Assembly: GCF_001748245.1 (NCBI RefSeq)
Contig: NZ_BDFO01000001.1
Coordinates: 4,417,471-4,481,470, forward strand
Direction: 5' to 3'
Source: Oligoflexus tunisiensis
Lineage (GTDB): Bacteria > Bdellovibrionota_B > Oligoflexia > Oligoflexales > Oligoflexaceae
Length of the DNA: 64,000 bases
Numbering within the stretch: the stretch's first letter is position 1; each line of letters opens with the position of its first letter. The notes under the pieces were generated by a model. It worked only from the letters and a program-made list of their open reading frames with translations. It had not been told where the DNA came from and did no database searches. A program made the position numbers and the translations under genes. This document shows, piece after piece, positions 1 to 9,260 of this stretch.

Positions 1-3000
1 GGTGACATCGGTTGCGTGGCGACAGCGAATTTCACGGCAGCAGCCACCACGGGCCTCGCTGCGAAAATCGTGTCGGGAAATACAGTGGCTGGTGTCTCCG
101 GTTCTGCCGTTGAGGAATCACACAGCGCCTGTGCAGCCGATGGGGCCACTGGTTGCGTGGCGACGGCTACTTATACTGCGGCTCTGACCACTGGCCTTGC
201 TGCAAAAATTGTATTTGGAAACACCGTCGCAGGTATCGCTGGTTCAACGGCCGCCGAATCCCACATCGCATGTGCTGCGGATGGGGCCACCGGTTGCGTT
301 GCCAATGCTTCGTATACCGCAGCGGCAACGACTGGACTGGGTCCAAAAATTGTTTCGGGTAACACAGTCGCAGGTGTTTTGGGTACCGCGACTGAAGAAT
401 CTCACAACAACTGTGCGGCTGATGGCGCGACGGGTTGCGTGGCGACGGCCACTTACACAGCGGCTCTGACCACAGGCCTCGCTGCAAAAATTGTATCTGG
501 AAACACAGTCGCAGGCATCGCTGGTTCCACTGCTGCCGAATCCCACATCGCCTGTGCTGCGGATGGGGCCACGGGTTGTGTCGCCAATCCTTCCTATACG
601 GCAGCTGCGACTTCGGGTCTGGCTCCAAAAATTTTGACGGGAAACATAGTCGCAGGAGTCTCCGGCTCCGCAACGGAAGAATCTCATAACAACTGTGCGA
701 CGGATGGTGCCACCGGTTGTGTGGCGACTGCCACTTACACTGCAGCCCTGACCACAGGTCTTGCTGCAAAAGTTGTAACGGGCAACACCGTTGCTGGTGT
801 CGCCGGTTCGGCCATTGAAGAATCACATGGCAACTGCGCGGCTGACGGCGCCACCGGTTGCGTGGCGACCACCACATACACGGCTGCTCTCACCACCGGC
901 CTCGCGGCAAAAGTGGTCTCCGGTAATACCGTTGCTGGCATTTCAGGTTCCGCCACTGCAGAATCCCACAGCAACTGCGGAGCGGATGGTGCCACCGGTT
1001 GTGTCGCAACCGCAACCTATACTGCAGCCCTCACCACGGGCCTTGCGGATAAGGTTCTTTCCGGTCAGACCGTGGCTGGCACTGCGGGTAATGTGACATT
1101 GCCCGCAACCAATGTGGTTTACACAGGAACTTCCTATGGAGTCGGCGGCAGCGGCAGCACAGGGACCTTGACTCTTCCTGCTGCAGCACAGGTTCGGTCC
1201 GGTGCCGGTGCCTTTGGTATCGGTGGTAATGGAACCACTCCCACGCTCGGAGATTGCGCCAGCGATGGTGCCACGGGTTGCGTTGCGGTTGGGCCTTTGA
1301 TGGCAGCCGCTGTCACCACCGGCCTGGCTGCAAAGGTTGTAACAGGCCAATCGGTAGCCGGTGTGTCCGGTAGTGCCATCGCCGAATCCCATGGCAACTG
1401 TGCCGCGGATGGTGCGACCGGTTGTGTGGCGACTGCATCCTATACAGCCGCCGCCACCAGTGGACTCGCTCCCAAAATCGTAAGTGGAAATACCGTCGCC
1501 GGTATACCCGGTTCGGCCACTGCTGAGTCGCATGGCAACTGCGCGGCAGATGGCGCCACCGGCTGTGTCGCGACAGCTTCGTATACGGCAGCCGCCACCG
1601 CAGGTCTCGCCGCAAAAATTGTCACGGGCAACACGGTCGCTGGCATTCCCGGAACAACCGCTGCGGAATCACACAATAGCTGCGCTGCGGATGGTGCAAC
1701 CGATTGTGTAGCCAATGCATCCTATACGGCCGCTGAGACCAGTGGCCTTGCCGCGAAAATCGTCAGCGGTTTCACTGTCGCTGGCATCGGCGGCTCCGCG
1801 ACCGCGGAATCGCATGGACTCTGTGCAAGCGATGGGGCCACCGGTTGTGTCTCCACGGCCTCGTATCGCGCAGCGGATACGTCCGGACTGGCCAGCAAGG
1901 TTCTTTCGGGTCAAACTGTGGCGGGAACGCCCGGTAACGTCGTCCTGCCTGCGGCTGGCAATGTTTTGAGCGGAGTCAGCTTCGGTGTCAGCGGCACCGG
2001 CAGCAACGGTACGCTGACGCTTCCCAACGCCGCCAACGTTCGCGTGAGCAACGGCAGCTACGGTATGGGTGGATCAGGAACAACGCCAACTCTGGCCGAT
2101 TGTTCCACCAACAATGCGACCGGCTGCGTGACGACCAGCACCTATAAATCCGCCGACTTCACGAATATCACCGCGGGCAATATCAAAAAGGGTGTGCTCC
2201 TTGCGGGCGTGACCGGGGATTATCCATCGTCCACCAACCCTCTTTCCGGGAATACCGGCACCGGTGATTTGACCTTGGCCACGTTTAATGCCCAGATCAA
2301 AGGTGCAGCTGATTTCGAATGGTTTGATTCCACCGGTGCCCTGCACACTGGGACCGGTGATACTGATCTTACCGAAGCCAATATCGCAGGGAATGCCACC
2401 ATCTTTGGTACGACAGGGACCATTGCCGTGTGCACCGGCGATGGTCAAACAGGTTGCTTGACCACCAGCACTTATAAATCGGTTGACACCTCGGCCCTGT
2501 CCGCCTGGGATTTGCGTTATGGCAAAACCGCTGGTGGTCTGACAGGACAGATCCGAACCCTTTGTCAAAACCGGATCAACTCCGCGGTTTATAACCAGGA
2601 TGCCATGCCTAATAACAACGCTGGCACCGCCGGCACAAGTTACGACTGGTGGGACAGCGTCGACAACTGGAACAACAACAGCGATGTGCTGCCCACGGTT
2701 AACCTGCCCGGTTTTGGAGATGGCGCGACCTGCGATACAACCACAAACATCTGGATGGATATGACAAGTGATGGCACGTGTAATGCCAATACCGACGACT
2801 GCGTGTTCTACGATCGTATCACGCAGCAGTATTGGTCAGAGTCCTATCCGGTCACAGGAGCCGCACCGGGTATCACAGGCTCCACCTGGTCCAATGCTGT
2901 GGTGCACTGCAATGACTTGGAGTTTGGTGGCTTTACCGACTGGCGCCTGCCAACCATGAATGACATGCAAACAGCTGTTATGCATGGCATGCGCGATATC

Positions 3001-3216
3001 GGTTATAAAGGTGGAACAGCGGCGACGACCCGGAACAATAGCTTTTTCATATCCAATGTGGATGATCACTACTTCTGGTCCGCCACGACTTCGTCATCGG
3101 CAGCCAACGGTGCGTGGCGTCTGTTCCTGGCTGATGGGGTGACACAGGGCATGAGCAAGAATGCGGCGTCCACCGGAGCCTATTTAAACACGGTGATCTG
3201 TGTGAGGGGGCCTTAA
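1..3216 (+). CDS. Large repeat-containing surface protein with C-terminal DUF1566 (Lcl_C) domain, 5' partial
   Basis: The reading frame is open from the first base, so the true start lies outside the window; 1071 residues are visible. The body is built of near-identical 47-residue units (141 bp), each carrying a core like ESHxxCAADGATGCVA followed by TGLAAKIVSGNTVAG. About a dozen units are present, interrupted at about residues 360-415 and 645-700 by Gly/Ser/Thr-rich linkers. Each unit has two conserved cysteines. The last ~170 residues contain the DUF1566/Lcl_C signature (GGFTDWRLPTMND, FWSATT, VICVRG), a domain common in bacterial lipoproteins and cell-surface proteins. The repeats suggest a stalk that presents the C-terminal domain; a prepilin-like gene follows 150 bp downstream, so a pilus-associated adhesin is possible but inferred. 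The near-identical DNA repeats could let copy number change by recombination. Confidence 0.8.
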   Translation, partial: GDIGCVATANFTAAATTGLAAKIVSGNTVAGVSGSAVEESHSACAADGATGCVATATYTAALTTGLAAKIVFGNTVAGIAGSTAAESHIACAADGATGCVANASYTAAATTGLGPKIVSGNTVAGVLGTATEESHNNCAADGATGCVATATYTAALTTGLAAKIVSGNTVAGIAGSTAAESHIACAADGATGCVANPSYTAAATSGLAPKILTGNIVAGVSGSATEESHNNCATDGATGCVATATYTAALTTGLAAKVVTGNTVAGVAGSAIEESHGNCAADGATGCVATTTYTAALTTGLAAKVVSGNTVAGISGSATAESHSNCGADGATGCVATATYTAALTTGLADKVLSGQTVAGTAGNVTLPATNVVYTGTSYGVGGSGSTGTLTLPAAAQVRSGAGAFGIGGNGTTPTLGDCASDGATGCVAVGPLMAAAVTTGLAAKVVTGQSVAGVSGSAIAESHGNCAADGATGCVATASYTAAATSGLAPKIVSGNTVAGIPGSATAESHGNCAADGATGCVATASYTAAATAGLAAKIVTGNTVAGIPGTTAAESHNSCAADGATDCVANASYTAAETSGLAAKIVSGFTVAGIGGSATAESHGLCASDGATGCVSTASYRAADTSGLASKVLSGQTVAGTPGNVVLPAAGNVLSGVSFGVSGTGSNGTLTLPNAANVRVSNGSYGMGGSGTTPTLADCSTNNATGCVTTSTYKSADFTNITAGNIKKGVLLAGVTGDYPSSTNPLSGNTGTGDLTLATFNAQIKGAADFEWFDSTGALHTGTGDTDLTEANIAGNATIFGTTGTIAVCTGDGQTGCLTTSTYKSVDTSALSAWDLRYGKTAGGLTGQIRTLCQNRINSAVYNQDAMPNNNAGTAGTSYDWWDSVDNWNNNSDVLPTVNLPGFGDGATCDTTTNIWMDMTSDGTCNANTDDCVFYDRITQQYWSESYPVTGAAPGITGSTWSNAVVHCNDLEFGGFTDWRLPTMNDMQTAVMHGMRDIGYKGGTAATTRNNSFFISNVDDHYFWSATTSSSAANGAWRLFLADGVTQGMSKNAASTGAYLNTVICVRGP
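120..1070 (+). repeat. 141-bp in-frame tandem repeats
   Basis: Seven consecutive copies of a 141-bp unit encode the 47-residue repeat. The codons for ESH recur near 118, 258, 399, 538, 679, 820 and 961, a constant spacing of about 141 bp. Four or five further copies lie at about 1384-1860 after a spacer. The copies differ mostly at synonymous sites and at the two residues after ESH. Confidence 0.85.
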
Positions 3217-3366
3217 TCCCGATCATCCAGGTTTCACTCTCAGGTGCGCAGGGGGTGCTTTAATGCTGCGAGACAGCTTCACCATTTCCAGATGTCAAGC
3301 AGGCCGAATTGAGTCGCATCACGAGTTTATTCAATGAGTATCCTAAGGGAAATCTAGGGGAAAAGC

Positions 3367-5070
3367 ATGAAAACACGAAATCAGGACGGAAATATTTCTC
3401 TGACACTCGCCATCGGCGTGATCGGAGTGATCGCTGCGACGACCCAGTTTCGCAGCGTTATGAACACAACCCGCGAGGCCGATCGTCATCGCCTGCGAAC
3501 GGAAATGGAAGCCCAGGCTTTGTCCAGTCTCAGCCTTTATAAAGGGCTTCTCAGCTCGAACAGCGCTGCCAATGGTTTTGGCCTATATCCTGAGCCTTAT
3601 TTGGTTCCGAATCCGAAGCTCACCCAGTTTGCCAGTAAAATACCAGACAATACCAAATTCCTGGCCCAGAATCAGACCGTGACCGTCGCGCAACCCCACA
3701 GCCGTATATTGGATAACGCGAAACTCACGAGCATCATGACTGGTACAGCCCGGGCGATCGATTTCTGCAAGGGCACCCAATGCGCGCGCCATGAGATCAA
3801 ACTCCTGGGTTTTAACCGTGATCTGGGCAGTGCGAATCCAACGCGCATTACCTCGGCGGATGTGGAAATTTCCACCCTGGTGCGGGACGAAAAAACAGGC
3901 GCGGATGTGAAAAAGAAAATCCTGGCTCAGGTTCCGATCGAAGCACCGCGGGTGACTTCGGCTGTCTTGCGGCTCTCCGAGGTGGAAATAACTTCAGGCT
4001 CAGAATCCCAGGTCGCCTCCGCCGATGCCGGTGACCGGCAAAAATCCGTGACGGTCGACGTTCCCGATCTCTCGGCGGAACTGATCGTCGGCGGTGTGGC
4101 GGTTTCTGGTGAAATTTACATCTCGGAATTGGACGAAACATACAGCAGTGACGATCCGTCGAACCCTGGCATCTTTCCCAAGCACGGCGCGATCTCGATC
4201 ACCAATCCAGGTGCGCGGCTGGTGAAAACGCCTGTTTTTACCGTCGAGAATGGCAAGAGCTATACGATCATAGGTCGGATCGAGGGTGTGGATGAAGCCG
4301 CACCACCGCCTGAGCTGCGCTTGATCCTGGACGTTGAACTTCCGCCGCCACCCGATCCCTCGATCTGCAAGAGCAAGTGCGCGAACACTTCGGTCTGGTA
4401 TGATGGGCCATTCAAAGGGGAAAACGGTTCCTATGCCACTATGATTCCTGGCAAGTGGTCCTGCATGCAGCATAATAGTCTGCCCAATCCCATCGGAGCC
4501 CCCATTTATTCCTTCGATCCAGCCAACGGCTGCCAGCAGGAAGGACCCGTGGGTTTCCGCGACTCGAAAAAAGGCTGCTTTGTCGCTGGGACTCGGATTC
4601 GGATGGGCGATGGAAGCCATAAACAGATCGAAGATATTTTGCCGGGCGATCAGGTTTGGAATCCAATCCTGCAGCGTGCTTTCCGCGTCAAGCGCGTGAC
4701 CGCCGGCCCGGAATCAGACAGTCTCCTGCGCCTTAACTTTGGTAAAAATCGAGAGCTGATCGTGACGCCGGACCACCCCTTCCTTGATCGTTTCGGAGGC
4801 GTGGTTCAGGCTCGAGAGCTTGCTGAGATCCTGACAGCGGAAGGCGTCAGGACCGCGGTCAGCCAGGAGATTATCAAAAATCCTGATCGGACTGTTTTCA
4901 ATCTGGAGATTGAGGCTCCGACCGGCAATACCCTGGCTCATTTTCTGGAAGCCAATGGGATGACGGCAGGAGATCTTTGGCTGCAAAACAAATTGAAGCA
5001 GGCAAACTATGCCACGGCATTCGACGAGGCCGCCCGGGAAAAGCTCAATTTGAGCGCCGTGCTCCAGTGA
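3367..5070 (+). CDS. Pseudopilin-like protein with C-terminal Hint (hedgehog/intein) domain
   Basis: 567 aa, with an AGGGG ribosome site before the ATG. The N-terminus has a short basic leader, a Gly-Asn junction at residues 8/9 and a hydrophobic stretch (ISLTLAIGVIGVIAATTQF), like an atypical prepilin or PilX-type minor pilin without the usual Glu at +5. Residues ~40-390 form an extracellular region. The C-terminal ~165 residues are a Hint domain: GCFVAGTRI with candidate nucleophile Cys404, LPGDQVWNP, and TPDHPF near residue 467 carrying the block-B Thr and His. Hint domains drive N-S acyl shift and autocleavage. There is no C-terminal His-Asn pair followed by an extein, so splicing is not expected; cleavage before Cys404 is the likelier activity. 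It lies between a repeat adhesin and two prepilins. Confidence 0.8.
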   Translation: MKTRNQDGNISLTLAIGVIGVIAATTQFRSVMNTTREADRHRLRTEMEAQALSSLSLYKGLLSSNSAANGFGLYPEPYLVPNPKLTQFASKIPDNTKFLAQNQTVTVAQPHSRILDNAKLTSIMTGTARAIDFCKGTQCARHEIKLLGFNRDLGSANPTRITSADVEISTLVRDEKTGADVKKKILAQVPIEAPRVTSAVLRLSEVEITSGSESQVASADAGDRQKSVTVDVPDLSAELIVGGVAVSGEIYISELDETYSSDDPSNPGIFPKHGAISITNPGARLVKTPVFTVENGKSYTIIGRIEGVDEAAPPPELRLILDVELPPPPDPSICKSKCANTSVWYDGPFKGENGSYATMIPGKWSCMQHNSLPNPIGAPIYSFDPANGCQQEGPVGFRDSKKGCFVAGTRIRMGDGSHKQIEDILPGDQVWNPILQRAFRVKRVTAGPESDSLLRLNFGKNRELIVTPDHPFLDRFGGVVQARELAEILTAEGVRTAVSQEIIKNPDRTVFNLEIEAPTGNTLAHFLEANGMTAGDLWLQNKLKQANYATAFDEAAREKLNLSAVLQ

Positions 5071-5140
5071 GGCAAAGGGCAGGCCGGATGGGGCGCCATG
5101 CTCACTCAGAATTTCAAGTGAGGCAGCGGGCAGGCTGGAT
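5067..5140. repeat. 23-bp imperfect direct repeat at two convergent gene ends
   Basis: The sequence GTGAGGCA-NN-GGGCAGGC-N-GGAT occurs at 5067-5089, overlapping the stop of the upstream gene, and again at 5118-5140 inside the 3' end of the convergent gene. Twenty of 23 bases match and the offset is 51 bp, consistent with an old 3'-end duplication. Confidence 0.6.
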
Positions 5141-5969
5141 CGTTCTGAGGCAGATCAATCGTCAGCTGCTTATCTTCAAAGCGGGCAGACTTGGATCCGA
5201 TTCCCACATGATGCTGACTCACGTTCTCGGCGAGTTTGCGGGCCTCGCCGGACGGGATGCCGACCGCCGCCAGAGCCCGCCCCAGAACTTTGGGATTTTT
5301 CGCAAGCTGACGCGACGAATCGAGGAGCGCCAGCCGCGGACCTTCCTGGATGAATTGAAAGTAGTAAACCTTGTCGATCTCACGGCGAGGTTCTTTTGGT
5401 TTCAAAGCTTGATTGACATCACCGACGCGAGCTGCGTGGCAGGACTGCCTCTCGTTCACGTCGCTGCAAATATAGAGGCCCAGCGGCCGCAACTCCTCGC
5501 TGGCCTTCCATCTCAGAGTCAGGGACTGCCCGACGAGCTGTTCGACATTCAGTTTTTGATAGACCACGTTCTCGCGGCTGCTCATATCGTCGAGGGCCAG
5601 GATCAGGCTGCGCACACCCCGACGTTTTTGGTCGATACGAATCAAATCGAGATCGCCCATTTCACAATGCTTGTGAGTCGCTGTAAACTTGATCGGGAGT
5701 TCCCAGTGCCCATTGACCTGTTTGATGGGAAGGTTACGAAATCCGGCCTGCCTCGCGAGACCCGCAGCCTTGATGGCCTGGGTCTCCTCTTTGAGCGTGG
5801 GGCCCGGCGTTTCAACAGGATCCTCGACCTTCAGCTTGGGCTCCTGCGAGGCGCGCGCGGATAACTTTTGCGATGGGGCGGATGAGGATGGCTCCGAACT
5901 TTTCTTCTGCGGTTTGAAGAAGAAAAAGAGCAGGCCAAGTCCCACGATCAGAAGAACCAGATTTTTCAT
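5106..5969 (-). CDS. Single-pass membrane-anchored periplasmic protein, unknown function
   Basis: 287 aa from the ATG at 5969, chosen because AAGG lies 5 bases upstream; an earlier ATG at 6002 has no ribosome site. The protein starts with a lysine and a hydrophobic helix (residues ~3-19, very Phe-rich at the end), then a Ser/Pro/Lys-rich linker and a soluble domain with several cysteines. I recognise no family. It sits on the opposite strand between pseudopilin genes and ends convergently with the Hint-domain gene, so a link to the pilus genes is only positional. Confidence 0.65.
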   Translation of the reverse strand: MKNLVLLIVGLGLLFFFFKPQKKSSEPSSSAPSQKLSARASQEPKLKVEDPVETPGPTLKEETQAIKAAGLARQAGFRNLPIKQVNGHWELPIKFTATHKHCEMGDLDLIRIDQKRRGVRSLILALDDMSSRENVVYQKLNVEQLVGQSLTLRWKASEELRPLGLYICSDVNERQSCHAARVGDVNQALKPKEPRREIDKVYYFQFIQEGPRLALLDSSRQLAKNPKVLGRALAAVGIPSGEARKLAENVSQHHVGIGSKSARFEDKQLTIDLPQNDPACPLPHLKF

Positions 5970-6041
5970 AGCCACCTTTTTGGAAAACCAAACTCGTCTC
6001 ATGTTAACGTATTCTTGGGCGACTCACCACATGGGATTCAT

Positions 6042-6743
6042 ATGAAAAAACCCCAGAACAGGCCAGAAGACAATCACGAAGCCGGTTTCAGTCTCATCAG
6101 CGTTTTGATCGCGGTGGCCCTGATCTCATTGATTGTGATGTTCGCCAGTCGCGCCCTTGTCGTTACAAAAAAGGCCAAGGTTTCTGTGAAAGCTGGTGAA
6201 GGTTATCAGCAAATCATCGCGGTACTTGATGATTCCTTGAAAACATTCATCAAGACCAATATCACCAGCGCCTCGGTTCCTTGCGGGGATCCGGCATCGT
6301 TTTTCGCAAGCCAGTCCTTCCTCAGACTCTACACCAGCAATCGGTCGAGTGCACTGGCGGCTGTGCCCTCCGGGGTCAACAGCGGAGCCTGGAACAATCT
6401 CTTCAGCCGCGAACTTGCAGCCAACAGTTTCGCAGGGTCATCCCTGAATCGCTGCCCGCGCGTGGAAAGGGGAGCCAATGGCCGCTTTCATTTTTGTCTC
6501 AATATCCTGCGGGACACGAGTCAGCCCCAGGAGAGCCTTCTGAGTTCACCGCTGGCCTTCGTCGAGATCGCGATCCAGCTGAACGATCTGCAGTCCGGCA
6601 ATGTCATCAACTGTGCCGAATATCTGGATCCCAATCGCAGCTCCGCAGGGGCCAGTGTCGATTACATCCTCTTCTGGGCCCATGCGAATGGCACCGAACT
6701 TGATCTTAAAAAACGGAGTGGCTCACTTTATGTCAACAAATAA
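6042..6743 (+). CDS. Prepilin-type N-terminal cleavage protein (minor pseudopilin), atypical +5 residue
   Basis: 233 aa. The leader ends EAG and is followed by FSLISVLIAVALISLIVMF, a class III prepilin signal with cleavage expected after Gly15. Residue +5 is Ser instead of the usual Glu. The soluble part is short with a few cysteines. I chose the ATG at 6042; an upstream TTG at 6015 would add nine residues but has no better ribosome site. Its 3' end overlaps the next prepilin gene by 14 bp, so the two are co-expressed. By position it could play a PilV- or GspI-like role in a pilus tip complex; this is inference. Confidence 0.75.
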   Translation: MKKPQNRPEDNHEAGFSLISVLIAVALISLIVMFASRALVVTKKAKVSVKAGEGYQQIIAVLDDSLKTFIKTNITSASVPCGDPASFFASQSFLRLYTSNRSSALAAVPSGVNSGAWNNLFSRELAANSFAGSSLNRCPRVERGANGRFHFCLNILRDTSQPQESLLSSPLAFVEIAIQLNDLQSGNVINCAEYLDPNRSSAGASVDYILFWAHANGTELDLKKRSGSLYVNK

Positions 6744-7467
6744 GCGTAGACCTCGGGCACCCGGACGCGAAGCGGGCTTCAGTCTGATTGAATTCATGAT
6801 CACAAGTCTGATCATCGGCGTGATCGCCTGGCTTTCCAGCAGCTATTTCGGCAAAGCGCAGCAGCAGGCCGCCCAGCAGGTGGCCCAGGATCAATCCCTG
6901 AAAATGAAACAGTCGCTCGCGAATATGCTCAAGCGGGATCTGGCCTTTGTCGTCAACCCGTCCGATGTGGTGATCAGTTCCCTGCACGAGTTGACGATCA
7001 AGCGTCCGAAAATGGTCCCTGGCAACAATCGCCCCGACCTTTCGCAAAGCTATCAGGTTCGCTATCGCGCGGTCTGCACGCCCATTCCATCGACGCTGCA
7101 AACTCAGCTGTCCGGCTTGAGTTTTACGAGCCTGGCCTCAACCCAGCAGGCTCGTTCCAGTTGCGCAAAGAAAGCGGCACTGAAGTGTGCGGGCGGAACC
7201 TACCCCCAGCTGCGCATCGAGCCGGACGCAGGATCCAATATTCCGGTGTATCCAGGCTCCGCCTTTCCAGACCTCACGCGCCATCCTCACATTCATCAGG
7301 CACCGCTCGGCGTCATGCCCTGTTTTGAGCAGAACGGCAATCAGATCACGATCGGTCTCGATGTGTTTCATGCAAAAAGTGCAGGCGGGCTGAGCCTTGA
7401 CCTTCTGGGAGAACGATATTTCATGGTGATCGGCAATGTCAGCGACATGGTCATCCAGCAGAAATAA
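6730..7467 (+). CDS. Prepilin-type N-terminal cleavage protein (PilW/GspJ-like minor pseudopilin)
   Basis: 245 aa. A basic leader ends REAG and is followed by FSLIEFMITSLIIGVIAW, a canonical prepilin peptidase site with Phe at +1 and Glu at +5. The soluble domain of about 200 residues has scattered cysteines and no motif I can name. The start codon overlaps the 3' end of the preceding prepilin gene, so the pair is translationally coupled. The length and position suggest a minor pilin of the PilW/GspJ type. It ends 4 bp before the stop of the convergent FecR-domain gene. Confidence 0.75.
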   Translation: MSTNKRRPRAPGREAGFSLIEFMITSLIIGVIAWLSSSYFGKAQQQAAQQVAQDQSLKMKQSLANMLKRDLAFVVNPSDVVISSLHELTIKRPKMVPGNNRPDLSQSYQVRYRAVCTPIPSTLQTQLSGLSFTSLASTQQARSSCAKKAALKCAGGTYPQLRIEPDAGSNIPVYPGSAFPDLTRHPHIHQAPLGVMPCFEQNGNQITIGLDVFHAKSAGGLSLDLLGERYFMVIGNVSDMVIQQK

Positions 7468-7471
7468 GGGC

Positions 7472-9154
7472 TCAGTTCCTGTTATAAAGGATTTCGACCG
7501 GCATGCTCATGAAGTAGGGATCGAAGTTACGGATGAAGGCACGGGCCGCCGAATGCGTTTTGAAAAGATTGCGATCCAGCTTCAGCACCCGGGTATTCCG
7601 CACATAATAAAGATCACCTGCACGTTGGGTTTCCTTATTCAGATCAAAGGAACCCTTGCCGCCAAGGAAGGCCTGATGGGAACCCTGATACACCAGATCC
7701 GGTTCCAGTCTCCTGATCAGGCCTTTGATCACACGTTCATCAGTCACATCCGTTGTCGCGACAATACTCTGACCGCGCACGAAATGGATCGCGGTTAAAC
7801 GCGAGGCCGCGTGCAATGGCTGCACGGTAAAAGCTCTGGCGCCGCGCACATAGCCTTCCAGTTCCGCCAGCATGAGAGGTTCCAGGAGGTGGAGCGTGAC
7901 GTCCGCGCGGGACAGGAAAGGCGTGCGGATCCACTGATCGGTGGGTTCCACATAACGCCAGCCATCCATCAGCAGGGTCATCGCCTGGCGATTCTGCAAA
8001 CTGTGCAGGGTCACCGCGGTTTTAAGATCAGCCATGCGCACATCGTCTTCGTTATCGCCGCGACGCATAAGCCCGCTTTCGATCACGAGCTGCAGACCCT
8101 CGAGGTCCTTTTGTGGCAAAAGGCTCTGCAGTTCACGCAGATAGAAGAACATGCCCAGTGATCCCGGTTCGCGTTTGACGATGATCGTTTGCTTCGTACC
8201 GCGAAGGCTGATGCGCAGGATGGTCTGCCAGCGCTCCGGGTTGAAATCAGGTTTGGGGCCCGCGAGGGGCAGCACCAAAGGAATCTCCAATGTTTCCTCG
8301 ATGGAATCCACGGCCCAGAAATCCAGCTGGGTATCCTTCAGGCGCGGCGGAACCAGCTCCTCTTCCGGTTCATCCACCAGCGGCAATGTTTCGGGCGCCG
8401 GCGTTTCATCCATGCTTTCCGGCACGGTTTCAGATTCGGGCACCTTCACGGCTTCGATCGTCTTGATACGGGGTGCTTCGACAGGCGGTTCGGGGCTGAC
8501 TTCGATCACAGCCGGAATCGGTGTGTCCGCAAAGGATTCATCCAGCTGCTCATCGAGTTTGGGCCGGGCGCTGTCCTCCAGTTTCGCGAGGCTGATGGCG
8601 CCTTTGGCATTCTGAACACGCACGGTTTCGGGCCTGGAAGCCTGCGCTCCGGCACCAGCCTGTAGCTTGAACTGGCCCTCGAGTCGGGAAAGGTCCACGC
8701 TGTAGCGATTGGTTTGAATGGTGATGGGTTTGGCCGCAGCCAGCCTGATGCCCGGTTTGGGCGTCACAGGTTTTTTGCTGGACGCCGGCTGACCCCCCTC
8801 GGCCTGGACCTCCAGCCCACCTTTGATCAAGGAGATGGTCATGCCGGGGATCACCGTCTGCGCCTGCAGTTTGATTTGCGTATCAGCCGGTAGAACAATG
8901 GTGGCTCCGTTGACGAGCAGGAGTTCGGCCCGGCTGTTGGTCCCGGTGGCAATCGCATCAAGCGCCTGCAAATGGCTTCCCTTCCGGGCCGAGGTCCAGC
9001 CAAAGCTCCCCGCCGGTCGAATGGAAACATTTCCCTGAATCCTGGCCACGTGAGCCAAGGCCCCTTCCTTTTTCCCCACCTGGTGTGGCCAGACGATCCA
9101 GGCGACGGAGAAGGACAGAGCCAGGAGCCAGAGCATCAGCATGCGAAGTGGCAT
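7472..9154 (-). CDS. FecR-domain periplasmic protein
   Basis: 560 aa. A strong ribosome site (AGGAGG, 7 bases before ATG) fixes the start. An N-terminal hydrophobic segment (residues ~5-22) is a signal anchor. Residues ~35-115 match the FecR fold: an opening beta motif (VARIQGNVSIRPAG), then the typical IATGTNSRAELLLVNG and IVLPADTQIKL. A long Pro/Glu-rich stretch (~200-290) separates it from a C-terminal domain I cannot name. This looks like the FecR domain outside TonB systems, where it acts as a structural or sensory periplasmic module. It is divergent from a membrane phosphatase gene, with about 106 bp between the two starts, so shared regulation is possible. Confidence 0.75.
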   Translation of the reverse strand: MPLRMLMLWLLALSFSVAWIVWPHQVGKKEGALAHVARIQGNVSIRPAGSFGWTSARKGSHLQALDAIATGTNSRAELLLVNGATIVLPADTQIKLQAQTVIPGMTISLIKGGLEVQAEGGQPASSKKPVTPKPGIRLAAAKPITIQTNRYSVDLSRLEGQFKLQAGAGAQASRPETVRVQNAKGAISLAKLEDSARPKLDEQLDESFADTPIPAVIEVSPEPPVEAPRIKTIEAVKVPESETVPESMDETPAPETLPLVDEPEEELVPPRLKDTQLDFWAVDSIEETLEIPLVLPLAGPKPDFNPERWQTILRISLRGTKQTIIVKREPGSLGMFFYLRELQSLLPQKDLEGLQLVIESGLMRRGDNEDDVRMADLKTAVTLHSLQNRQAMTLLMDGWRYVEPTDQWIRTPFLSRADVTLHLLEPLMLAELEGYVRGARAFTVQPLHAASRLTAIHFVRGQSIVATTDVTDERVIKGLIRRLEPDLVYQGSHQAFLGGKGSFDLNKETQRAGDLYYVRNTRVLKLDRNLFKTHSAARAFIRNFDPYFMSMPVEILYNRN

Positions 9155-9260
9155 GATGCAACCTCCTGGTTCCCTCTATCGGTAAGATTTGCCCGGTCTG
9201 AAGGCATTCAGTATTTTCCCGATCATACCGAAGATGCAGAAAGGAAATATCAGGATTACC

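Noticed and set aside
2771..2787. Sigma-54-like TGGCAC-N10-GC match
   Set aside because: It lies inside the coding region of the repeat protein with a poor -12 element and no gene suitably placed downstream.
4573..5070. Intein with full protein splicing
   Set aside because: There is a candidate N-terminal Cys and block B but no C-terminal His-Asn followed by an extein; the domain ends the protein, so cleavage is likelier than splicing.
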